Positions 8,912 through 14,605 of a DNA stretch of 22,007 bases are shown piece after piece. The notes under the pieces were generated by a model. It did no database searches and had not been told where the DNA came from. It was given only the letters and a program-made list of their open reading frames with translations. The stretch spans positions 1-22,007 of the forward strand of contig CAMDQP010000010.1 of assembly GCA_945906115.1 (NCBI GenBank). Direction: 5' to 3'. The position numbers were made by a program, and so were the translations under genes. Source of the DNA: Opitutus sp. GAS368. GTDB taxonomy: Bacteria > Verrucomicrobiota > Verrucomicrobiia > Opitutales > UBA953. Numbering within the stretch: position 1 is the first letter of the stretch; every line of letters starts with the position of its first letter.

Positions 8912-9154
8912 ATGAAGAAGGCAGGCCATCCTGAATATAACAACGTCGTCTTCGTGGATGTCTCCACGAACCGTGAGTTCCCGGCTCGTTCGACCATGAA
9001 GTCGAAGGAGACCAAGCTCATCGACGGCGTCGAGCATTTCGTCATCCGCCGAGAAGTTACCATGGACTCGCACCCCGCCTACACCGGCGAGAAGCGCTTC
9101 GTGGACTCTGCTGGCCGCGTCGAGAAGTTCAACACGAAGTTCCGTCGCAAGTAA
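8912..9154 (+). CDS. rpmE2: Ribosomal protein bL31, type B (zinc-independent)
   Basis: An 80-aa large-subunit ribosomal protein. The start HPEYNNVVFVDVSTNREFPA and the later HPAYTGEKRFVDSAGRVEKF are typical of type B bL31 (E. coli YkgM). It has no cysteine, so it cannot hold the zinc bound by the type A protein. It ends with the basic tail FNTKFRRK. It forms a two-gene operon with rpmJ and is closed by a strong intrinsic terminator 20 bases later. The two C-minus proteins side by side match the arrangement known for zinc-sparing ribosome remodelling (ykgM-ykgO), although the order here is reversed. Confidence 0.96.
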   Translation: MKKAGHPEYNNVVFVDVSTNREFPARSTMKSKETKLIDGVEHFVIRREVTMDSHPAYTGEKRFVDSAGRVEKFNTKFRRK

Positions 9155-9174
9155 GCCTCCTCCGAGGCCTGCCC

Positions 9175-9206
9175 AAAACCCGCCAGGTTCGCCTAGCGGG
9201 TTTTTT
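9175..9206 (+). terminator. Intrinsic terminator of rpmJ-rpmE2
   Basis: AAAACCCGC (9175-9183) pairs perfectly with GCGGGTTTT (9196-9204) across a 12-base loop, and the T-run continues to 9206. Confidence 0.9.
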
Positions 9207-9234
9207 GTTGGCCGGGGCTTAAGCCGCCCCAGTA

Positions 9235-9252
9235 GGGGCGGGCCGGGAGGGG
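9235..9252 (+). other. Putative G-quadruplex motif, plus strand
   Basis: Four G runs (9235-9238, 9240-9242, 9245-9247, 9249-9252) separated by one or two bases make a compact 18-base motif just after the bL31 terminator. Confidence 0.5.
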
Positions 9253-9447
9253 CTGCCGGTCAGGGGTGTTGGCGGGTGGATCAATGCCCTGTTGAAAGGA
9301 AAAGGGGGCAGGGTAGGGTCATTGGCCTGGGCTTAGGGAATGAGGGCATATTTATGGCTTTTACTCGTTTAGCTGCCAAATTTCCCTATTTTGCCTATTT
9401 TAGGGCGTCCAGACTGATGGTTAGGGGTGCTTGGATGGGGATAACTG

Positions 9448-9474
9448 CCCCCACCCCCCTCCCAACCCCACCCC
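9448..9474 (-). other. Putative G-quadruplex motif, minus strand
   Basis: On the minus strand five G runs (plus-strand C runs at 9448-9452, 9454-9459, 9461-9463, 9466-9469, 9471-9474) are separated by one or two bases. The plus strand could form an i-motif. It lies 160 bases upstream of the first barrel gene. Confidence 0.5.
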
Positions 9475-9518
9475 ACAGCTAAAGCCCTAACCCTTGATCA
9501 TCAATAGCCCCCAGCTTT

Positions 9519-9538
9519 ATTCACAGGGCATTGTGAAT
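9519..9538. promoter_or_regulatory. Palindrome upstream of the first barrel gene (possible operator)
   Basis: ATTCACA and TGTGAAT form a perfect 7-bp inverted repeat with a 6-base centre, about 95 bases before the ATG. A second palindrome, TTGATCATCAA, lies at 9494-9504. The spacing fits a dimeric regulator; none is named. Confidence 0.4.
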
Positions 9539-9633
9539 GGAGGTGGGTAAAAGAGACGTAAAAATAGGGGAGGGGAATTTTAAGCAAAAGGTGCTTGATT
9601 TTGTTACAGCCCTGTATCAATAGTATCCCCGCT

Positions 9634-10137
9634 ATGAAGCATATCCTACCGATCCTCACCATCACGACCCTCGCTGCCGCTGCCTCTGCCCAGAGCGCTG
9701 CTGCTTCGTCCGGTCTCTCCTACAACCGCGTTGGCCTCGGCTATAACACGGACAGCAAGGGCTACTCCCTCTCGGCTTCGGCCCTGATCGGTAGCTCGAA
9801 CTTCCTCGTTGAAGCTGAAACCACCATCGGTGGCAACACCTCCGGCAACGGAGTTGATTCCGTGTCCCTTGGCTACGTTTTCAAGAACGTTGCCCTCGGC
9901 GCTGACGCCACCGTCTCCGTCGGCTCCGACGAGTCCTACGGCCTCAACGTCCGTAAGGACCTTGGCAACAACATCGAACTCGCTGTCGGCTACGCCCGCT
10001 CCAACGGAGTCAATGGTTGGGGTGCCGAGCTCGCTTACAACGTGAGCAAGCAGATCCAGGTCGCCGTGGGTGTCTCCGACACCAACGCCGCTGGTTCTTC
10101 TTCGACCACGGACATCTCGGTTCGCTACAACTTCTAA
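9634..10137 (+). CDS. Small outer-membrane beta-barrel protein, tandem copy 1
   Basis: A 167-aa exported protein of a family I do not recognise by name. The N-terminus is a clear signal peptide: MKHILPILTITTLAAAASA, with probable cleavage after ASA and a mature Gln. The mature part alternates polar and hydrophobic or aromatic residues, is rich in Gly, Ser, Asn and Val, and ends in SVRYNF; a C-terminal Phe after alternating residues is the usual BAM signal of outer-membrane barrels. About 148 mature residues suits an eight-stranded barrel. The ATG at 9634 puts the signal peptide at the start; a TTG at 9595 in the same frame is less likely. Codon use (C-ending, few rare codons) suggests high expression. 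The next gene is a close paralogue. Role unknown; pore or structural barrel are possibilities. Confidence 0.85.
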   Translation: MKHILPILTITTLAAAASAQSAAASSGLSYNRVGLGYNTDSKGYSLSASALIGSSNFLVEAETTIGGNTSGNGVDSVSLGYVFKNVALGADATVSVGSDESYGLNVRKDLGNNIELAVGYARSNGVNGWGAELAYNVSKQIQVAVGVSDTNAAGSSSTTDISVRYNF

Positions 10138-10151
10138 TCTTAGGATTAGAG
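10132..10151 (+). other. Hairpin containing the stop codon, copy 1
   Basis: TTCTAATC (10132-10139, with the TAA stop) pairs with GATTAGAG (10144-10151) around TTAG. One end pair is G-U. The same structure, with a UUCG loop, follows the paralogue. Confidence 0.65.
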
Positions 10152-10160
10152 GCTGATCAC

Positions 10161-10187
10161 AAGGGCCCCGGCAACGGGGCCCTTTTT
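10161..10187 (+). terminator. Intrinsic terminator of barrel gene 1
   Basis: AAGGGCCCCG (10161-10170), GCAA loop (10171-10174) and CGGGGCCCTT (10175-10184) form a perfect 10-bp stem with a GNRA loop, then T-rich sequence. Copy 2 has the same stem and loop. Confidence 0.93.
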
Positions 10188-10232
10188 GTTTTAGAAAAAG
10201 AAGGCCCCCTGGGGTTATTGTGACGAAAAGAT

Positions 10233-10273
10233 GTCAATCATGCACTTTTTTGTTGTTTTAGGGTCAATCGTGC
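10233..10273 (+). promoter_or_regulatory. Direct repeat upstream of barrel gene 2 (possible operator pair)
   Basis: GTCAATCATGC (10233-10243) and GTCAATCGTGC (10263-10273) match at 10 of 11 positions and start exactly 30 bases apart, close to three helical turns, with a T-rich stretch between. The second copy ends 12 bases before the first ATG. Confidence 0.4.
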
Positions 10274-10285
10274 TTAAACCCGACC

Positions 10286-10798
10286 ATGCATATGAAGAAC
10301 ATCCTCCCGATCCTCGCCCTCACGACCCTCGCCGCTGCCGCCTCCGCCCAGGTTGCTGCTCCGGCCGCTGCTGGTCTCAACTACAACCGCGTTGGTCTCG
10401 GCTATAACACCGACACCAAGGGCTACAGCCTCTCGGCTACCGCCGTCCTCGGCTCCTCCAACTTCTGGGTTGGCGCCTCCTCCACCATCGGTGGTGGCAA
10501 CACCCTCGGTAACGGCTCCGACTCCGTTGCTATCGGTTACCTCTTCGCCAACGCCATCGCCGGCGCTGACGTCACCGTCTCGGTCGCTTCCGACGAAGCC
10601 TACACGATTGGCCTCCGCAAGGCTCTCGGTAACAACTTCGAAGGCGCTGCCTCCGTCGGCCGTAACTCTGCTGACAACACCGTCTTGACCGCCGAGCTCG
10701 CTTACAACGTGAGCAAGCAGATCCAGTTGGCCGTCGGTTACACCGACACCGAGGGTTCTGCCGGCACCACGGACCTCACCGTCCGCTACAACTTCTAA
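10286..10798 (+). CDS. Small outer-membrane beta-barrel protein, tandem copy 2
   Basis: A 170-aa paralogue of the preceding gene. It has the same signal peptide type (MKNILPILALTTLAAAASA), the shared block YNRVGLGYNTD.KGYSLSA, then GSSNF, ELAYNVSKQIQ and the barrel C-terminus TVRYNF. A 36-base stretch coding ELAYNVSKQIQ is identical in both genes (10024-10059 and 10691-10726), while most third positions elsewhere differ, so the duplication is not very recent or has had local conversion. Two ATGs are possible: 10286 follows CGACC like other starts here, while 10292 matches the start of copy 1. It has its own upstream region and terminator, so the two copies can be controlled separately. Function unknown. 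Confidence 0.85.
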   Translation: MHMKNILPILALTTLAAAASAQVAAPAAAGLNYNRVGLGYNTDTKGYSLSATAVLGSSNFWVGASSTIGGGNTLGNGSDSVAIGYLFANAIAGADVTVSVASDEAYTIGLRKALGNNFEGAASVGRNSADNTVLTAELAYNVSKQIQLAVGYTDTEGSAGTTDLTVRYNF

Positions 10799-10812
10799 TC
10801 TTCGGATTAGAA
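10793..10812 (+). other. UUCG hairpin containing the stop codon, copy 2
   Basis: TTCTAATC (10793-10800, with the TAA stop) pairs perfectly with GATTAGAA (10805-10812) around a TTCG tetraloop. The outer pair is A-U here and G-U in copy 1, so the pairing is kept. Confidence 0.7.
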
Positions 10813-10820
10813 GCTGAACG

Positions 10821-10847
10821 AAGGGCCCCGGCAACGGGGCCCTTTTT
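10821..10847 (+). terminator. Intrinsic terminator of barrel gene 2
   Basis: The stem and loop are the same as after copy 1: AAGGGCCCCG, GCAA, CGGGGCCCTT, followed by T-rich sequence. Confidence 0.93.
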
Positions 10848-10863
10848 GTTTTCACGGGTTATC

Positions 10864-10886
10864 GGTCAGGCCGCGGTGGCCTGACC
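10864..10886. terminator. Hairpin at the 3' end of the sigma gene
   Basis: GGTCAGGCC and GGCCTGACC form a perfect 9-bp stem with a 5-base loop, 17 bases past the sigma stop on the minus strand. No T-run follows on either strand, so it may be a weak terminator or a 3' stabiliser. Confidence 0.45.
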
Positions 10887-10903
10887 CACCCACCCGGACA
10901 GGC

Positions 10904-12055
10904 TCAGAGCCCCTCGCGGCCTGGACGCCCCTTGGGCGGTGCGGCGATACCCTTGGAGCGGAAGAACTCGCTGAGGACCCCGGAGCGGGCTTCGGCTAGC
11001 TTATTCTTCTTCACGTCTTCCGGAGTCAGGAGCTTCTGGCGTTCGGTCATGATGCGGCGAAGCTGCATGAGGGCGGACTGCTGGAGCTGGCGGACGCGTT
11101 CACGCGTGAGTTTAAAGAGTTCACCGACCTCCTCGAGCGTGAGCGGGCTTTCGCCGTTGAGGCCGAAGCGATGGGTCAGGATCTCGGACTCGCGCGGATC
11201 GAGGACGGCGAGCATCTCCGCGATCTCCGCATTGTCGGATTTGCCGCGAAGCGTCTCAAAAGGGGTGCGTTCGGACTCGTCCTTCACCAAGTCACCCAAC
11301 GTCGCGTCGCCTTCAAGGCCGACCGGCTGGTCGAGCGAGGCGGCCCGATTGGCGATGGACTGCATGTGGACGACCTTCGAGAGCGGAATCTCCATCGCCA
11401 TGGCGATTTCGTCGTTATGCGGCTCGCGCCCAATCTCGACGGTGAGGCGGGCGGTGACGCGGCGCATCTGCGCAATGCGGTCGACCATGTGTACCGGCAA
11501 GCGGATCGTTTTCCCGTTCGAGGCTAAGGCGCGCTTGATGGCCTGCTTGATCCACCAGGAGGCGTAGGTGCTCAGCTTGCCGCCCTTGTCGGGGTCGAAG
11601 CGTTCGACGGCCTTGATCAGCCCGAAGTTGCCTTCGCTGATGAGGTCCATCAGCGACAGGCCGAAATTATCGTAATCCTTGGCGATGCGTACGACCAGGC
11701 GGAGGTTCGACTGGATCATCTTCTGGCGCGCGGCCTCGTCGCCCTTGAGGACGAGACGCGCGAGCGCGGTTTCCTGTTCCAGCGTCAGCAGCGGCGTCTT
11801 GCCAATCTGATCTAGGTAATAGCGGATCGGAGAGCGTTCTTCCGTAGATAATTCTTCCCATGGCAGGCCCGGCTCCGTGGGATCGGTGTCCCGATCAGGG
11901 ATAGGGGTGGGGGCCGGGGTAGGGGTGGGCTTGACTGGCGTAGGCGCGACGGCCTTAGCCGGCTTGGCGAGAGGCAGCTTCTTGGGCTCCTTCGACGGCT
12001 TCGCCACAGGCGTCGCCTTCTTCTTGGCGCTCCTCTGGGGCTTCGACTTAGTCAC
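10904..12055 (-). CDS. Sigma-70 family RNA polymerase sigma factor (RpoD/RpoS-like, group 2 type)
   Basis: A 383-aa sigma factor that directs RNA polymerase to promoters. It starts with a Lys/Pro/Ala/Thr-rich stretch (residues 1-65, including a PTPTPAPTPIP run) instead of region 1.1. Region 1.2 begins at SPIRYYLDQIGKTPLL (75-90). Region 2 (about 110-182) includes SNLRLVVRIAKDY, DLISEGNFGLIKAVERFD and STYASWWIKQAIKRAL. Region 3 lies at about 186-265, and region 4 (about 278-335) has helix-turn-helix TLEEVGELFKLTRERVRQ. A charged tail of nearly 50 residues follows region 4. RVRQLQ is closer to RpoS than RpoD, and the size suits a group 2 factor, but the primary factor is not excluded. The GTG at 12055 is chosen because it follows the trpE stop by 11 bases; the longer frame to 12232 overlaps trpE. 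Confidence 0.9.
   Translation of the reverse strand: MTKSKPQRSAKKKATPVAKPSKEPKKLPLAKPAKAVAPTPVKPTPTPAPTPIPDRDTDPTEPGLPWEELSTEERSPIRYYLDQIGKTPLLTLEQETALARLVLKGDEAARQKMIQSNLRLVVRIAKDYDNFGLSLMDLISEGNFGLIKAVERFDPDKGGKLSTYASWWIKQAIKRALASNGKTIRLPVHMVDRIAQMRRVTARLTVEIGREPHNDEIAMAMEIPLSKVVHMQSIANRAASLDQPVGLEGDATLGDLVKDESERTPFETLRGKSDNAEIAEMLAVLDPRESEILTHRFGLNGESPLTLEEVGELFKLTRERVRQLQQSALMQLRRIMTERQKLLTPEDVKKNKLAEARSGVLSEFFRSKGIAAPPKGRPGREGL
11898..11929 (+). other. G-quadruplex motif on the template strand of the sigma gene
   Basis: Six G runs (11898-11900, 11904-11907, 11909-11913, 11916-11919, 11922-11925, 11927-11929) with loops of 1-3 bases lie opposite the codons for the Pro-Thr-rich linker of the sigma factor. 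Confidence 0.5.
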
Positions 12056-12066
12056 GGGCGTGCGTC

Positions 12067-13563
12067 TCAGGAGCGAAGGCCGGAGGCAAGGCCGAGGGCG
12101 CGGAGGACGCTCTTGGACTTGTTGATGGTCTCTTCGTACTCGGAAGTTGGGACGGAATCGGCGACTACGCCGGCGCCGGCTTGAATGCTGGCGACGCCGT
12201 CGCGGAGCGAGGCGGTGCGGATGACGATGCACGAGTCGTGCCCGCCATCGAAACCGAAGTAGCCGACCGCGCCGCCGTAGATGCCACGGCGTTCGCCTTC
12301 GAGTTCGGAGATGACCTGCATGGCCCGCACCTTAGGCGCGCCGGAAAGGGTGCCCGCGGGGAAGGTCGCACGGAAGAGGTCAAACGCGTCCTTCTCTGGG
12401 GAGAGCTGGCCTTCGACCTGCGAGACGATGTGCATCACGTGCGAGTAGCGTTCGACAATCGCGTAGTCGGGCACCTTGACGGAACCGGGGATACAGACGC
12501 GGCCGAGGTCGTTACGGGCGAGGTCGACAAGCATCAGGTGCTCGGAGCGTTCCTTCGGATCGGCGAGCAGTTCGGTCTCGAGCTGGCGGTCGGCGGCTTC
12601 GTCGGCGCCGCGGGGGCGCGTTCCGGCGATGGGGCGAATCTCGCAGAGACGACCGGTGAGGCGCACGTTTACTTCGGGTGAGGCGCCCACGACGTCGAAG
12701 CCGCGGCCGGTCTCCATCACAAACATGTACGGCGATGGGTTCACGTGGCGCAGTACGCGATAGAGGTCGAGCGGGTCCCCCTTGTAGGGAACATCAGTGC
12801 GGCGCGAGAGCACGACTTGGACGCAATCGCCGGCGCGGATGTATTCTTGCGTCTTGCGGATGGCCGCTTCGAAGTCGGCTTGGTTGACGTTGGCCTTACC
12901 CGTCGCGAACTCGGCTCCCGCGGGTAGTTCGGCAGCCACGGCGGCACGCGGACCGGTGATGACGGCGCGGAGGGTCTCGAGCTCCGCCTTCGCTGCTGCG
13001 TAGGCGGCATCGGCGTCGGCCGGGGAGTTCACGCGGGCGTTGACGATGAGGCGGAGGGTCTGGCGGGCGTTGTCGAAGGCGACGACGCGGTCAACCAGCA
13101 TGAAGTGGAGCAGAGGGGTTCCGGCCGGATCCTTGGCGGGCTTCGGAACGGTGGGCTCGATGCGGTGGACGTATTCGTAGCTGACCATGCCGACCATGCC
13201 GCCGACGAACGGAGGGAGGCCAGGGACCTTGGCGATGCGCAGGCCGGAGAGTTCCTTCTTCACCAGCGTGAGGGGGTCGGTCGGCGTGGGGATGGTCTCC
13301 TTCGAGCCGTCGCGGCGGGTAATTTCGGTGCGGTCTTCCCACGCGGTGAGGGTCATCGCCGGTCCTGCGCCGCAGAAGCTGTAGCGTCCGAGCTTATCGC
13401 CCCCCGTGACGGATTCGAAAAGGAAGGGTGAGCCCAAGGCGCGGAGGCGGGCGTAGACTGACACTGGCGTCTCGAGGTCGGCCATCATATCGAGGCACAC
13501 CGGGATGAGATCGGACTTCTGGGCCAACTGGCGGAACGTAGCTTGGTCAGGGACAAGACTCAC
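12067..13563 (-). CDS. trpE: Anthranilate synthase component I
   Basis: A 498-aa chorismate-using enzyme that makes anthranilate with the TrpG glutaminase subunit, the first step of tryptophan synthesis. Visible motifs include SPFLFES (45-51, the region of the Trp feedback site), IRPIAGTRPRG (309-319), DPKERSEHLMLVDLARNDLG (335-354), HVMHIVSQVEG (375-385), GTLSGAPKVRAM (404-415), and GAGVVADSVPTSEYEET near the end. The start is GTG at 13563, because an in-frame TAA stands directly before it. PabB is a related possibility, but the N-terminus (ATFRQLAQKSDLIPV) and length are TrpE-like. It sits between an RlmI-like methyltransferase (80 bases upstream) and the sigma gene (11 bases downstream), not with other trp genes. 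Confidence 0.94.
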   Translation of the reverse strand: MSLVPDQATFRQLAQKSDLIPVCLDMMADLETPVSVYARLRALGSPFLFESVTGGDKLGRYSFCGAGPAMTLTAWEDRTEITRRDGSKETIPTPTDPLTLVKKELSGLRIAKVPGLPPFVGGMVGMVSYEYVHRIEPTVPKPAKDPAGTPLLHFMLVDRVVAFDNARQTLRLIVNARVNSPADADAAYAAAKAELETLRAVITGPRAAVAAELPAGAEFATGKANVNQADFEAAIRKTQEYIRAGDCVQVVLSRRTDVPYKGDPLDLYRVLRHVNPSPYMFVMETGRGFDVVGASPEVNVRLTGRLCEIRPIAGTRPRGADEAADRQLETELLADPKERSEHLMLVDLARNDLGRVCIPGSVKVPDYAIVERYSHVMHIVSQVEGQLSPEKDAFDLFRATFPAGTLSGAPKVRAMQVISELEGERRGIYGGAVGYFGFDGGHDSCIVIRTASLRDGVASIQAGAGVVADSVPTSEYEETINKSKSVLRALGLASGLRS

Positions 13564-13643
13564 TTAGTCATTTAGTAGGCAACGAGCCTCGGTTGGAAAC
13601 CATTTAAAACGCCTTAAAGCCTAATGCAGCCCAATGCCCCGGC

Positions 13644-14522
13644 TTATGCCTTGCCGGAAGTCCAGCGACCCCACAGCGAAAGCGGGAGGAGGCGGCCGGT
13701 GTCTTCCTGCTTCAGGGCCAATTCGCCAATATCAATCTTACCACCTAGGCCGCGGGTGTTCTCCTCGAGCAGGTTGTGACAAAGGATGGAAGACGCGTCG
13801 ATGGTGTAGACTGTGAGCAGGATGAACTGGGCCTGCGGGGAGAGGAGTTCGCGGCAGGCGCGCAGGAGCGGGGCAAGGTCGCGTTCGACCTTCCAGAACT
13901 CGCCGGTGGGACCGCGGCCGAAGGAGGGCGGGTCGAGCATGATGGCTTCGTATTTGTTACCGCGCTTCACCTCGCGCTTCACGAACGTCATCGCGTCCTC
14001 GATAATCCAGCGGATCGGCTCCTCGGCCATGCCGGAGAGCTCCTGGTTGCGACGGCCCCAGGCCACGGCGGGCTTGGAGGCATCGACATGCGTTACGTGC
14101 CAGCCGGCTTGGGCGGCGCCGAGCGATGCAGCACCGGTATAGCCGAAAAGATTGAGCAGGCGGGGGCGGGGTTCGAGCTTCTGGGGGCGCGCCGCGACCC
14201 ATTTCCAGTGCGGCGACTGTTCGGCGAAGACGCCGAACTGCTTAGAATTGTCCATGAACCGGAGCTGGAAGCGGAGTTTGCCGAGCTGGGTCTCCCATTC
14301 CTTGGGGCAGTTGCCCTTGAGCTTCCAGCGCCCTTCGCGGCCGCCTTCTTCATGCTCGGCGACGGCGCGGGCCCACTCGGCGGCGGGGAGGGATTTGCTC
14401 CACCAGGCCTTGGGCTCGCTACGGATCATGCGGACTCCGCCGATCTCCTCGAGTTTGAACCCGTCGCCGGAATCGAGGAGGCGATGTCCCTCCCAGTCGC
14501 TGACTAGTACGCTGATTTCCAC
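13644..14522 (-). CDS. Class I SAM-dependent rRNA methyltransferase (RlmI/RlmK-like, no PUA domain)
   Basis: A 292-aa predicted methyltransferase. An N-terminal strand-rich part is followed by the Rossmann domain: motif I LLNLFGYTGAASLGAAQAG (122-140), the acidic residue of motif II in HVDASKPAVAWGRRN, and motif IV DPPSFGRGP (197-205). This pattern is that of the RlmI/RlmK family that methylates 23S rRNA. RlmI has an N-terminal PUA domain, which is absent here, so the exact target is unknown. The frame opens at a TTG (14576), but homology appears to start near the GTG at 14522, giving VEISVLVSDW. It diverges from the GH13 gene with about 80 bases between them, and may head the transcript that includes trpE and the sigma factor. 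Confidence 0.82.
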   Translation of the reverse strand: MEISVLVSDWEGHRLLDSGDGFKLEEIGGVRMIRSEPKAWWSKSLPAAEWARAVAEHEEGGREGRWKLKGNCPKEWETQLGKLRFQLRFMDNSKQFGVFAEQSPHWKWVAARPQKLEPRPRLLNLFGYTGAASLGAAQAGWHVTHVDASKPAVAWGRRNQELSGMAEEPIRWIIEDAMTFVKREVKRGNKYEAIMLDPPSFGRGPTGEFWKVERDLAPLLRACRELLSPQAQFILLTVYTIDASSILCHNLLEENTRGLGGKIDIGELALKQEDTGRLLPLSLWGRWTSGKA

Positions 14523-14605
14523 GCGGGTATCGTGAAGAGCCCTCGGCCGGGAGGGAAGCCCGCTTTTGCTCGCCAAAACTTTTTCCGCCCTTCCTCTTGG
14601 CGTTG

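Larger units (their letters stand above)
9155..9633 (+). other. 479-base gene-free spacer with terminator, G-rich tracts and palindromes
   Basis: No convincing gene is seen; the only open frame of note (9276-9482) has unlikely composition. The spacer holds the bL31 terminator (9175-9206), a G-quadruplex motif on each strand (9235-9252 and 9448-9474), palindromes at 9494-9504 and 9519-9538, and an A/T-richer stretch before the first barrel gene. It is unusually long for this compact region. Confidence 0.7.

Noticed and set aside
9276..9482. 68-codon open frame in the spacer before barrel gene 1
   Set aside because: It ends in a Pro-rich run made by the C-rich tract, has no likely start context and no recognisable similarity.
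13568..13603. 11-residue open frame on the minus strand ending 4 bases before the trpE start, as a Trp leader peptide
   Set aside because: It codes MVSNRGSLPTK with no tryptophan codon, and I saw no attenuator stem pair, so it does not support Trp attenuation. Translational coupling remains possible but unsupported.
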